Source: an uncultured Pelagibacteraceae bacterium
GTDB lineage: Bacteria; Pseudomonadota; Alphaproteobacteria; Pelagibacterales; Pelagibacteraceae
Assembly: GCA_902557775.1 (NCBI GenBank)
Contig: CACEBD010000001.1
Location: forward strand, 1-64,000
DNA length: 64,000 bases
Direction: 5' to 3'
Of the stretch, positions 54,218 through 64,000 are shown one piece after another (within the stretch, counting starts at the first letter, position 1; each line of letters begins with the position of its first letter). The position numbers and the translations under genes are program-made. Under the pieces are notes generated by a model, which was not told the DNA's origin, did not search any database, and saw nothing but the letters and a program-made list of their open reading frames with translations.

Positions 54218-54245
54218 TTGACTTGCAGGCGATCAAGGCTATATT
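54218..54245 (+). promoter_or_regulatory. Promoter of the rplU operon
   Basis: TTGACT (54218-54223), 16-bp spacer, TATATT (54240-54245); transcription near 54252, 21 bp before the rplU ATG. The best-looking promoter in this part of the window. Confidence 0.65.
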
Positions 54246-54272
54246 GCGTTGAAATTAAGAAAAAGAGATTTT

Positions 54273-54680
54273 ATGTCGTTTGCTATAATTGAAACAGGTG
54301 GAAAACAGTACAAAGTATCTGCTAGTAAAATATTAGAAATTGAAAAACTGAATGCCAAAGTTGGTCAAACCATTAAATTTGACAATGTTTTGCTTTTAAA
54401 TGACGACAAAAGCACAGAAATAGGAAATCCTAAAGTTGAGGGGGCTACAGTAGAAGCTAAACTTTTAGACAATGTTAAAGATAGAACTGTATTAGTTTTT
54501 CATAAGAGAAGAAGAAAACACTCTAGAAAAAAAAATGGTCATAGACAACGTCATTCTAAAATACAAATTACAAAGATTTTAGCAAAAGGCGGCAAAGTTA
54601 TAGGAGAAGCAAAAATAGTAGAAAAAAAGAAACCTATAAAAGATGAGAAAAAAGTTATAAAAAAGGAAGTAAAGAAATAG
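54273..54680 (+). CDS. rplU: 50S ribosomal protein bL21
   Basis: Large-subunit protein bL21, 135 residues from ATG 54273. The N-terminal MSFAIIETGGKQYKVSASK and the basic VLVFHKRRRKHSRKKNGHRQ are diagnostic. A further in-frame TTG at 54249 precedes the predicted transcription start and is rejected. About 30 residues beyond the normal end are a Lys/Glu-rich tail (KIVEKKKPIKDEKKVIKKEV), a variable feature. Followed by rpmA after 8 bp. Confidence 0.96.
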   Translation: MSFAIIETGGKQYKVSASKILEIEKLNAKVGQTIKFDNVLLLNDDKSTEIGNPKVEGATVEAKLLDNVKDRTVLVFHKRRRKHSRKKNGHRQRHSKIQITKILAKGGKVIGEAKIVEKKKPIKDEKKVIKKEVKK

Positions 54681-54688
54681 GAAACTAA

Positions 54689-54943
54689 ATGGCAACAAAA
54701 AAAGCAGGTGGATCATCGAAGAACGGCCGAGATAGTAAAGGTAGACGCCTAGGAGTCAAAAAATATGGTGATCAAATTGTAATACCTGGGAACATCATAG
54801 TAAGACAAAGAGGAACTAAAATCCATCCTGGCGATAATGTTGGCATGGGTAAAGATCACTCGATTTTTTCTCTAGTCAAAGGAAAAGTAAAATTTAAAAA
54901 ATCAAAATTAAACAGAACTTTTGTTTCTGTAATCCCCAATTAA
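54689..54943 (+). CDS. rpmA: 50S ribosomal protein bL27
   Basis: bL27 sits at the peptidyl-transferase centre. 84 residues: [40 protein letters not shown] and [20 protein letters not shown] segments are those of the family. Good company: rplU-rpmA-obgE is a conserved order. Confidence 0.98.
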   Translation: MATKKAGGSSKNGRDSKGRRLGVKKYGDQIVIPGNIIVRQRGTKIHPGDNVGMGKDHSIFSLVKGKVKFKKSKLNRTFVSVIPN

Positions 54944-54951
54944 ATCTATAT

Positions 54952-54969
54952 AAATAACCTAAGTTATTT
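54952..54969 (+). terminator. Weak hairpin after rpmA
   Basis: AAATAAC-CTAA-GTTATTT forms a 7-bp AT-rich stem with a tetraloop, in the 40-bp gap before obgE. Too weak to terminate by itself; it may mark or stabilise the rplU-rpmA mRNA end. Confidence 0.3.
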
Positions 54970-54983
54970 GTATTATAATTAGT

Positions 54984-55967
54984 ATGAAATTTTTAGATCA
55001 AGCAAAAATTTATATAAAAGCTGGAAATGGTGGATCAGGTTCTGCGAGTTTCAGAAGAGAAAAGTTTGTAGAGTATGGCGGACCTGATGGTGGAGATGGA
55101 GGAGATGGTGGATCTATAATTGTTCAATCTGATAGAAATCTCAATACGTTAATTGATTTCAGATATGCGCAACATTTTAAAGCTCAACATGGAAAGCCTG
55201 GAAGTAAAAGAAATAAAACTGGAGCTAATGGAGAAGATTTGATTTTAAGAGTTCCTCTTGGAACACAAGTGTATGAAGAAGACAACAATACTCTAATTTA
55301 TGATTTTACAAAAAATAAGGAAAAATATCTTGTAGCTTCGGGTGGTAAAGGTGGTCTTGGAAATGTAAGATTTAAAAGCTCGACAAATAGAGCTCCAAGA
55401 AAAAAGACAAATGGAAAATTAGGAGAAGAATTTTGGATTTGGCTTCAATTAAAAGTAATCGCCGATATTGGTATTATAGGTAAACCAAATGCTGGTAAAT
55501 CAAGTTTGCTCGCAGCATTAACAAGAGCAAAACCAAAAATAGCCAATTATCCTTTTACAACAATTAACCCAAATTTAGGGGTATCTTACTATGGAGGTAA
55601 AGAGATTACTTTAGCTGATATACCTGGTTTAGTAGAAGGTGCGCATAAAGGTGTTGGTCTTGGAGATAAATTCTTAAGACATATAGAAAGATGTAAAATT
55701 TTACTTCACTTAATAGACTTATCAGAAGATAATTTATTTAATTCTTATAACAAAATTAAATTAGAACTTTCTAATTATGATAAAAATTTAATAAAAAAAA
55801 AGGAAATTATTTTTTTTAATAAGTCAGATTTATTAAAGGATAATGAAATAAATACAAAATTAAAAGAGTTTAGAAATAAAATTAAAAATAAATATGAAAT
55901 TATATCTGTTTACTCAAATAAAGATATTCAAAAAATAAAAAAATTATTGATTAAATATGCTAATTAA
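54984..55967 (+). CDS. obgE: GTPase ObgE/CgtA
   Basis: Essential 50S-associated GTPase, 327 residues. The glycine-rich Obg fold occupies residues 1-~157 (KAGNGGSGSASFRREKFVEY, GGPDGGDGGDGGSIIV), followed by the G domain: P-loop GKPNAGKSSLLAAL, switch II DIPGLVEGAHKGVGLG and NKSD in FFNKSDLLK. The C-terminal variable domain is missing, so the protein is at the short end. Overlaps proB by 11 bp. Confidence 0.97.
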   Translation: MKFLDQAKIYIKAGNGGSGSASFRREKFVEYGGPDGGDGGDGGSIIVQSDRNLNTLIDFRYAQHFKAQHGKPGSKRNKTGANGEDLILRVPLGTQVYEEDNNTLIYDFTKNKEKYLVASGGKGGLGNVRFKSSTNRAPRKKTNGKLGEEFWIWLQLKVIADIGIIGKPNAGKSSLLAALTRAKPKIANYPFTTINPNLGVSYYGGKEITLADIPGLVEGAHKGVGLGDKFLRHIERCKILLHLIDLSEDNLFNSYNKIKLELSNYDKNLIKKKEIIFFNKSDLLKDNEINTKLKEFRNKIKNKYEIISVYSNKDIQKIKKLLIKYAN

Positions 55968-57048
55968 AAATGCAAATAAAATAGTTTTAAAACTTGGATC
56001 AGCTACTGTAGTTGATAGTAAAGGTGTTTTTAAAAAAAAGTGGGTAACTTCTCTTATTAAAGATATAAAAAAATACGGAAAAGGGAAAAAGTTCGTTATT
56101 GTTTCCTCAGGGGCAATAGCACTTGGGCAAAAATTTCTAAAAATAAAAAAAGGAAGAATTAAACTAGAAATGAGTCAAGCTATTGCAGCAGTTGGTCAAA
56201 TTCATTTGGCAGGAGAATTTCAAAAACTATTTGATAAATATAAAATTAAAACTGGTCAAATTTTGATAAGTCCAGATGATACAGAACAAAGAAGAAGGGC
56301 TATCAATGTTAGAAGAACTTTTGATAACCTGTTTAAACTGAAAGCTATCCCAGTAGTAAATGAAAATGACTCAACTGCAACAAGTGAAATAAAGTATGGG
56401 GACAATGATAGATTAGCTGCACGAGTAGCTCAAATTATTGGGGCTGATATGCTAATATTGTTTTCTGATGTAGATGGGCTTTATGATAAATCAAAAGGTA
56501 AAAAAATAATAAAAGAAGTAAGTTCAATTAATGAAAAGATAACATCTCTTATTGATAACAAGAAAAATAAATTTGGCTCAGGAGGAATTGCTACAAAATT
56601 AGACGCTGCTAAGATTTGTATGAATTCAGGCAGTCATATGTTTATTGCAAATGGTAAAGTAAATAACCCGATTTTAAACATGATTAAAAATAAAAAATAT
56701 ACACATTTTTTGCCGAAAATTTCTACCTTAGATGCTAGAAAAAAATGGATCATCGGTTCTCTAAATTATAATGGAACAATATATATAGATAGTGGAGCAG
56801 CTAAAGCTTTATCAAACGGTAAAAGCTTGTTAGCTGCTGGTATAACTAAAATTAATGGAAATTTTAAAAAGGGAGAAAATGTAATAATTTTAAATCAGAA
56901 TAACATTCAGATAGCTAGAGGACTTTCTTCTTTCAGCTCTACCGAAATAGATAAAATTAAAGGCAAACAAAGCAAAGAAATAGAGGCAATTCTTGGTTAT
57001 CTTAGCAAAACTGAGGTAATTCATAAAGATGATATGGTATTATTATAA
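55957..57048 (+). CDS. proB: Glutamate 5-kinase
   Basis: First step of proline synthesis. 363 residues: the kinase domain with IVLKLGSATVVDSKG, IVSSGAIALG and NENDSTATSEIKYGDND, and a C-terminal PUA domain from about residue 270. Start at 55957 overlaps the obgE stop region by 11 bp; proA follows with no gap. Usually feedback-inhibited by proline. Confidence 0.96.
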   Translation: MLIKNANKIVLKLGSATVVDSKGVFKKKWVTSLIKDIKKYGKGKKFVIVSSGAIALGQKFLKIKKGRIKLEMSQAIAAVGQIHLAGEFQKLFDKYKIKTGQILISPDDTEQRRRAINVRRTFDNLFKLKAIPVVNENDSTATSEIKYGDNDRLAARVAQIIGADMLILFSDVDGLYDKSKGKKIIKEVSSINEKITSLIDNKKNKFGSGGIATKLDAAKICMNSGSHMFIANGKVNNPILNMIKNKKYTHFLPKISTLDARKKWIIGSLNYNGTIYIDSGAAKALSNGKSLLAAGITKINGNFKKGENVIILNQNNIQIARGLSSFSSTEIDKIKGKQSKEIEAILGYLSKTEVIHKDDMVLL

Positions 57049-58290
57049 ATGAATTATTTAAAATCAATAGGTAAGAACGCTAAAAAAGCTTTTGAAGATT
57101 TAAAAAACGTAAATCATAAAAAAATAAAAAAAGTTTTAGAAAATTACAATCAATCACTTTTAAAACATACCAACGAAATTATAAGGGAAAATTTAAAAGA
57201 TGTAAAAAATGTTAAAAGAAAACATCTAGTTGATAGGCTTATCTTAAATAAAAAAAGAATTGAAGGTATTAGACATTCGATAAATGAAATAGCAAAGTTT
57301 AAAGATCCAATTGGAAGAGTTTTAGAAACATGGCGTAGACCTAATAATTTGACAATTCGAAAAATAACAACTCCAATTGGGGTTATAGGTGTGATATATG
57401 AAAGCAGACCTAATGTAACTGCAGACGTTGCAGCATTATGTTTAAAATCAGGTAATTGCTCTATTTTGAGAGGCGGGTCTGAAGCCTTTAATTCAAATAG
57501 ATTATTAGCTAATTTATTTAGAGAAAATTTAAAGAAAAACTATATTAATCAAAACTGTGTTCAGTTCATTGAGAATAAAAATAGAAAAATAGTAGATCGT
57601 TTATTATCAAAAATGAGCGCATACATTGATGTAATTGTTCCAAGAGGTGGGAAAGGACTTGTAGCTAAAGTACAAAAATTTTCTAATGTTCACGTAATTG
57701 GCCATCTTGAGGGTTTGTGCCATATTTATGTTGATAAAACTGCAAATATAAAAATGGCGATAGAATTAATTACAAACGCAAAAATGAGAAGGACAAGTAT
57801 TTGTGGAGCGGTTGAAACTCTTCTAATCGAAGAAAAAGCTTTAAATTCACACGCCAAAGAAATAATAAATACTCTTTTGAGTTTAGGTTGTGAAGTTAGA
57901 GCCGATAAAAAAGTAAATAAACTTTTCAAAGGAAAATTAAAAAAAGCAGTAGAAAAAGATTGGAAGACAGAATATCTAGATGCAATAATCTCAATTAAGG
58001 CAGTTAAAAATGTTAAAGGTGCTATCGAACATATTTTGAAATATGGCACAATGCATACTGATAGCATTATTACTAACAACAAAAAAAATGCCGAAATTTT
58101 TTTAAATGGAGTAAATAGTTCAATAGCAATGCATAATGTTTCAACTCAATTCGCTGACGGTGGGGAATTTGGTTTTGGTGGTGAAATTGGCATCTCTACT
58201 AACAAACTTCCGCCCAGAGGTCCTGTAGGCATAAATCAATTAACATCATACAAATATCTTGTTTCTGGGAAAGGGATTGTAAGACCATAG
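57049..58290 (+). CDS. proA: Gamma-glutamyl phosphate reductase
   Basis: Second step of proline synthesis, NADPH-dependent reduction of glutamyl phosphate. 413 residues; TPIGVIGVIYESRPNVTADV, SGNCSILRGGSEAFNSN, RRTSICGAVETLLI (catalytic cysteine) and FGFGGEIGISTNKLPPRGP are conserved family blocks. It directly abuts proB, and nadD starts 3 bp after its stop. Pairs with ProB as a multienzyme step. Confidence 0.97.
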   Translation: MNYLKSIGKNAKKAFEDLKNVNHKKIKKVLENYNQSLLKHTNEIIRENLKDVKNVKRKHLVDRLILNKKRIEGIRHSINEIAKFKDPIGRVLETWRRPNNLTIRKITTPIGVIGVIYESRPNVTADVAALCLKSGNCSILRGGSEAFNSNRLLANLFRENLKKNYINQNCVQFIENKNRKIVDRLLSKMSAYIDVIVPRGGKGLVAKVQKFSNVHVIGHLEGLCHIYVDKTANIKMAIELITNAKMRRTSICGAVETLLIEEKALNSHAKEIINTLLSLGCEVRADKKVNKLFKGKLKKAVEKDWKTEYLDAIISIKAVKNVKGAIEHILKYGTMHTDSIITNNKKNAEIFLNGVNSSIAMHNVSTQFADGGEFGFGGEIGISTNKLPPRGPVGINQLTSYKYLVSGKGIVRP

Positions 58291-58293
58291 TTG

Positions 58294-58830
58294 ATGGCAG
58301 GAATCCAAAAAAAATATATTGGTTTATTAGGTGGTAGCTTTGATCCCGCTCATAAAGGTCACTTGGGTATATCAAATATTGCTATAAAGAAATTGAAATT
58401 AAAAAAAATTTACTGGATTGTTACTAAAAAAAACCCATTCAAAGAAAAAACTTTTTATTCTTTAAATGAGAGAATGAGATATGCAAAAAAAATAGCTAAA
58501 GCTCAGAAGAAAATTAAAACAATCTATATAGATAATATCATTAAATCTTCAAGAATTATTGATGTAATAAAATATATTACAAATAAAAAGAAAATCAAAA
58601 ATATCCTTTTAATAATTGGTTCTGACAATTTAATTAAATTTCACAAGTGGAAAAAGTGGAAAAAAATAGTTAAAATGGCAAAATTAGTTGTTTTTTCTAG
58701 AAAAGGATATGATAGAAAGGGAATGAAATCAATCGTGGCTAAAAATTTTAAAAATAGAATCATCTTTATTAAAAACAAGCCAATATCTATTTCATCAACA
58801 CAGTTAAAAAAACGGAAAATGAATATCTAA
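58294..58830 (+). CDS. nadD: Nicotinate-nucleotide adenylyltransferase
   Basis: NaMN to NaAD step of NAD synthesis, 178 residues from ATG 58294 (a TTG at 58291 is in frame). The nucleotidyltransferase loop is IGLLGGSFDPAHKGHL; the C-terminal ISISSTQLKKRKM is the SSTxxR-type motif with Lys in the arginine position. It is slightly short for the family. The stop overlaps rsfS (TAATG). Confidence 0.93.
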   Translation: MAGIQKKYIGLLGGSFDPAHKGHLGISNIAIKKLKLKKIYWIVTKKNPFKEKTFYSLNERMRYAKKIAKAQKKIKTIYIDNIIKSSRIIDVIKYITNKKKIKNILLIIGSDNLIKFHKWKKWKKIVKMAKLVVFSRKGYDRKGMKSIVAKNFKNRIIFIKNKPISISSTQLKKRKMNI

Positions 58831-59177
58831 TGGGAATTATTGATATTAAAAATAATATTGAAAAAATATTAGATGATAATAAAGCTCAAAATATAACATG
58901 TATTGACTTAAAAAATAAATCATACATAGCAGATTATATGGTTATAGCCTCTGGGACATCTTCAAGACATTTGCAAGCATTATCTGAAATTCTAGTAATT
59001 CAATTAAAAAAATTAGGATTGGACAATTGCCGAATTGAAGGAAAAGATAGTAATGATTGGAAATTAGTAGATGCTCAAGATGTTATTGTACACATATTTC
59101 ATCCAGAAAAAAGAGAGTTTTATGATTTAGAAAAAATGTGGTCAGAGGAAATTCCTAAAGAAAAGGCAATGATATGA
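58830..59177 (+). CDS. rsfS: Ribosome silencing factor RsfS
   Basis: Binds uL14 on the 50S subunit and blocks 30S joining in starvation. 115 residues, with KSYIADYMVIASGTSSRHLQAL and DNCRIEGKDSNDWKLVDAQDVIVHIF matching the DUF143 family (shown in part). Follows nadD as usual. rlmH, the common next gene, is absent here; ctpA overlaps by 4 bp. Confidence 0.95.
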   Translation: MGIIDIKNNIEKILDDNKAQNITCIDLKNKSYIADYMVIASGTSSRHLQALSEILVIQLKKLGLDNCRIEGKDSNDWKLVDAQDVIVHIFHPEKREFYDLEKMWSEEIPKEKAMI

Positions 59178-60310
59178 AAAAGTTTTTAATATTTTTAATT
59201 TTTTTTTTCATTTTTGTTAATTCATCTGTTTATTCAAAAAACGATCTTTATGAAAAAATAGATCTTTTTGGAGAAGTGTTAGAAAATATTAAAAAAGATT
59301 ACGTAGATGATGTGAGTCAAGCTGAAATGATTGATTCAGCAATAAATGGCGTGCTACAATCTCTAGATCCATATTCTGCTTATATGAGCCCTGAACTTTT
59401 TAAAGAAATGCAAACAGACACAAAAGGTGAATTTGGTGGATTGGGAATAGAAATAGGTATGGAGGCAGGTGTTGTAAAAGTTATATCTCCAATAGATGAT
59501 ACACCTGCATCAGAAGCAGGGATTAAAGCTGGAGATTACATTGTAAAAATAGGCAATGAGCAAGTTCAAGGAAAATCTTTGCTAGAAGCTGTAAAGATGA
59601 TGAGAGGACCAGTTGGAACATCAATTGATCTTACAGTAAGGCGAAAAAATGTAAAAAAACCACTTGAATTTAAAATCGTCAGAAAAATAATTGAAGTTAA
59701 ATCTGTAAGCTCAAAAATTATAGGGAGTGACAAAAATTTAGGTTACATAAGATTAAAATCATTTAACGAAAATAGCGATAAACAATTTTTAAGTTCAGTA
59801 AAAAAATTTGAAAAAAATTCTAAAATCAAAGGATACGTATTTGACTTAAGAAACAATCCTGGAGGATTATTAACCCAAGCTATAAATATAACTGACTTTT
59901 TTTTAGATGATGGAGAAATAGTCTCAACAAAAGGAAGAAAAATTTCTGAGACAAGAAAATTTTTTGCGAGAAGAGGTGATGAAATAAATGGAAAACCCAT
60001 AGTAGTTTTAATAAATAATGGCTCAGCTTCAGCGTCTGAAATATTTGCTGGTGCTTTAAAGGATCATAAAAGAGCTATAATTTTAGGTGAAAGTTCATAT
60101 GGAAAAGGTTCAGTCCAATCTATTATACCTTTAGGGAATGGCGGGGGTATGAGAATTACTATTTCTAAATATTATTTACCGTCCGGCAAATCTATATCCG
60201 AAGTTGGAGTAACACCCGACATATTAGTTGAGGAAGAGGGAAATGATTTCAGGGTTAATTCTGAAAAAGACAATCAACTTAATTACGCAATTAATCTATT
60301 TAGTTTATAA
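59174..60310 (+). CDS. ctpA: C-terminal processing peptidase, S41 family
   Basis: Periplasmic serine protease that trims or degrades envelope proteins. 378 residues: signal peptide (about 1-22), PDZ domain (GEFGGLGIEIGMEAGVVKVI through LTVRRK), then the S41 core with VVLINNGSASASEIFAGALKDH (catalytic Ser) and ILGESSYGKGSVQSIIPL (catalytic Lys). The ATG overlaps the rsfS stop by 4 bp. rppH begins 4 bp after it. Confidence 0.95.
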   Translation: MKKFLIFLIFFFIFVNSSVYSKNDLYEKIDLFGEVLENIKKDYVDDVSQAEMIDSAINGVLQSLDPYSAYMSPELFKEMQTDTKGEFGGLGIEIGMEAGVVKVISPIDDTPASEAGIKAGDYIVKIGNEQVQGKSLLEAVKMMRGPVGTSIDLTVRRKNVKKPLEFKIVRKIIEVKSVSSKIIGSDKNLGYIRLKSFNENSDKQFLSSVKKFEKNSKIKGYVFDLRNNPGGLLTQAINITDFFLDDGEIVSTKGRKISETRKFFARRGDEINGKPIVVLINNGSASASEIFAGALKDHKRAIILGESSYGKGSVQSIIPLGNGGGMRITISKYYLPSGKSISEVGVTPDILVEEEGNDFRVNSEKDNQLNYAINLFSL

Positions 60311-60313
60311 TTC

Positions 60314-60784
60314 ATGAAACAAAAAAATCTTCCAATGCGTACTGGTGTGGGCATTGTAGTTTTAAACAATCAAAATAAGGTTTTTGTTGGAAAAAGAAAA
60401 GATAATCCAGTAGACAAATGGCAAATGCCACAAGGTGGTGTAGATGATGGGGAAGATTATCTTTCAGCTATGAAGAGAGAACTTTTTGAGGAAACTAGTA
60501 TTAAAAGTATAAAAGTTTTAGAGGAAATAGAGAGATTTTTTGAATATGAGCTGCCAAAAAATTTAATAGGTATTATTTGGAAGGGTAAGTTTAGGGGACA
60601 AAAACAAAAATGGTTTATTACAAAATTTGTTGGTAAAGAAAAAGAAATTAATTTAAATACCAAAAATCCAGAATTTATTGAATGGAAATGGATAATACCA
60701 GAGGAACTTCCTAACGTTATAGTTGATTTTAAAAAAAAAATTTATCTTGATCTTTTAAAAGATATCAAAAAGTTTACTGCTTAA
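60314..60784 (+). CDS. rppH: RNA pyrophosphohydrolase
   Basis: Nudix enzyme that removes pyrophosphate from mRNA 5' ends to trigger decay. 156 residues; N-terminal LPMRTGVGIVVLNNQNKVFVG and WQMPQGGVDDGED, and the Nudix box GGVDDGEDYLSAMKRELFEE (with TSI) fit RppH. The 3' end overlaps the convergent atpC by 11 bp. Confidence 0.95.
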   Translation: MKQKNLPMRTGVGIVVLNNQNKVFVGKRKDNPVDKWQMPQGGVDDGEDYLSAMKRELFEETSIKSIKVLEEIERFFEYELPKNLIGIIWKGKFRGQKQKWFITKFVGKEKEINLNTKNPEFIEWKWIIPEELPNVIVDFKKKIYLDLLKDIKKFTA

Positions 60785-61166
60785 TATTTTTTAAAGTCTC
60801 TATCTTATAAGATAGTAAATATTTTTCTTTATCGGAAATTTCACCATTGCTGATTTTTTTTTCAGCTTCATTAATAGATTTTTCTAATAATTCAGCGTTG
60901 AAATCATTTAATTCTTTTGCTTTAGATGTTAAAATTAAAAGATTATTATTTGAAAATTCTACTGTTCCTTCCTCAACAAAAAATTTCTTTTTATCAGCGA
61001 CATTAATTATAGTAATTACACCAGGTCGTAAAAAAGTAATTAGGGGAACATGGTCTTTGAGAATACCCATTTCTCCCTCATATGACGGTATCACAACTTC
61101 TGTAGTGCTTGACTTAATAATTGACTTCTCTGGTGATATAATTTCAATTGTAAAATTTTCAGACAT
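60774..61166 (-). CDS. atpC: ATP synthase F1 subunit epsilon
   Basis: Central-stalk subunit of F1, inhibitory in many bacteria. 130 residues: the beta-sandwich N-terminal domain (FTIEIISPEKSIIKS, SYEGEMGILKDHVPLITFLRPG) and a short two-helix C-terminal domain. It starts 2 bp beyond the atpD stop and is last in the operon, as usual. Confidence 0.95.
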   Translation of the reverse strand: MSENFTIEIISPEKSIIKSSTTEVVIPSYEGEMGILKDHVPLITFLRPGVITIINVADKKKFFVEEGTVEFSNNNLLILTSKAKELNDFNAELLEKSINEAEKKISNGEISDKEKYLLSYKIETLKNIKQ

Positions 61167-61168
61167 TA

Positions 61169-63470
<2,302 letters not shown>

Positions 63471-63471
<1 letters not shown>

Positions 63472-64000
63472 TATTTTTTATTTTTTTTATGTTCTTCGAT
63501 AATTTGAATTAATAATTTTTCCGTACTCTCTTCAAGTTTTCCAGATGATTGAATTTGATCAATAATTTTAGGTTGTTCAGATTTAATTTTGTCAAGAATT
63601 TCAATTTCAAATTTTTTTATTTTCGGTAGATCTACATCATCCAAAAAACCTTTTACTCCTGTAAATACTGATATTACTTGCTCAGCTACTGTCATGGGGG
63701 AATATTGGTCTTGCTTTAATAATTCTGTTAATTTAGCTCCTCGATTAAGCAATTGTTGAGTCGAAGCGTCAAGATCTGAGCCAAATTGTGCAAAGGCTGC
63801 CATTTCCCTATATTGTGCCAGTTCTAATTTGATAGAGCCAGCAACCTTTTTCATAGCTTTTGTTTGAGCAGCAGACCCAACTCTAGAAACAGATAAACCA
63901 ACGTTAACTGCAGGGCGTATTCCTTGATTGAATAATTCAGTTTCTAAAAAAATCTGTCCGTCTGTAATTGAAATTACGTTAGTGGGTATATATGCGGATA
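63471..64000 (-). CDS. atpA: ATP synthase F1 subunit alpha (partial)
   Basis: The C-terminal ~176 residues of the non-catalytic alpha subunit are in view. The reading frame continues past the ATG at 63854 to the window edge: [30 protein letters not shown] (in part) and [20 protein letters not shown] belong to AtpA. The N-terminal nucleotide-binding part lies outside the window. Stop overlaps the atpG start by 1 bp. Confidence 0.97.

Overview
The window is strongly AT-rich, gene-dense chromosomal DNA with short or negative intergenic gaps (many ATGA and TAATG overlaps), lysine/isoleucine/phenylalanine-rich proteins and single tRNA genes. The gene content points to an alphaproteobacterium of the SAR11 clade (Pelagibacterales): a TAXI-type TRAP transporter, a SAM-II riboswitch ahead of metX/metW, CarD and FdxA beside a Suv3-like helicase, a HIG1 small membrane protein and a Coq7-type hydroxylase. 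The clade call is inferred from composition and gene order. I see no phage, insertion sequence, CRISPR array or rRNA operon.

Layout. 1-7.3 kb (minus): glycosyltransferase-thrS-infC-rpmI-rplT-pheS-pheT, the classic translation operon with a glycosyltransferase at its head; pheT runs off the left edge. 7.3-8.9 kb: an alpha/beta hydrolase that converges on and overlaps a YeeZ-like epimerase. 8.9-14.9 kb (minus): gltD-gltB glutamate synthase. 15-17.4 kb: uppP, tRNA-Arg(ACG) and an O-antigen-ligase-like membrane protein. 17.4-21.5 kb: thiolase, histone-deacetylase-like hydrolase and a convergent acetoacetyl-CoA ligase, together an acetoacetate/acetyl-CoA module. 21.7-27.3 kb: aceE (with an extra fused lipoyl domain), aceF, a DMT transporter and a thioesterase. 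27.3-33 kb: secreted FG-GAP/UnbV protein, secreted Cys-rich unknown and a TAXI TRAP transporter. 33-40.4 kb: aminotransferase; helicase-TerB-ferredoxin-CarD operon; a tiny highly basic ORF with its own promoter and terminator; an acyl-CoA ligase; tRNA-Leu(CAA). 40.4-45.4 kb: BASS transporter, unusual two-HTH regulator with a small membrane protein, YqaA-dsbB-coq7, HNH protein, esterase. 45.4-49.6 kb: HIG1 protein, TlpA-like thioredoxin, argH-lptM-like-lysA-plsC. 49.6-54.2 kb: hisC-tyrA, and the SAM-II riboswitch with metX-metW-gloB. 54.2-60.8 kb: rplU-rpmA-obgE-proB-proA-nadD-rsfS-ctpA-rppH. 60.8-64 kb (minus): atpA-atpG-atpD-atpC, with atpA cut by the right edge.

Most of the window is core metabolism. 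The points that deserve attention are the 23-residue Lys/Arg peptide gene at 38.3 kb with a complete transcription unit; the lipoyl-E1 fusion; the 33-codon ORF upstream of aceE; the 25-bp palindrome over the acetoacetyl-CoA ligase start; the divergent pair with overlapping start codons at 42.49 kb; the secreted Cys-rich protein; and the geometry of the SAM-II riboswitch, terminator and metX start. I found no clear evidence of a wholly new multi-gene system.
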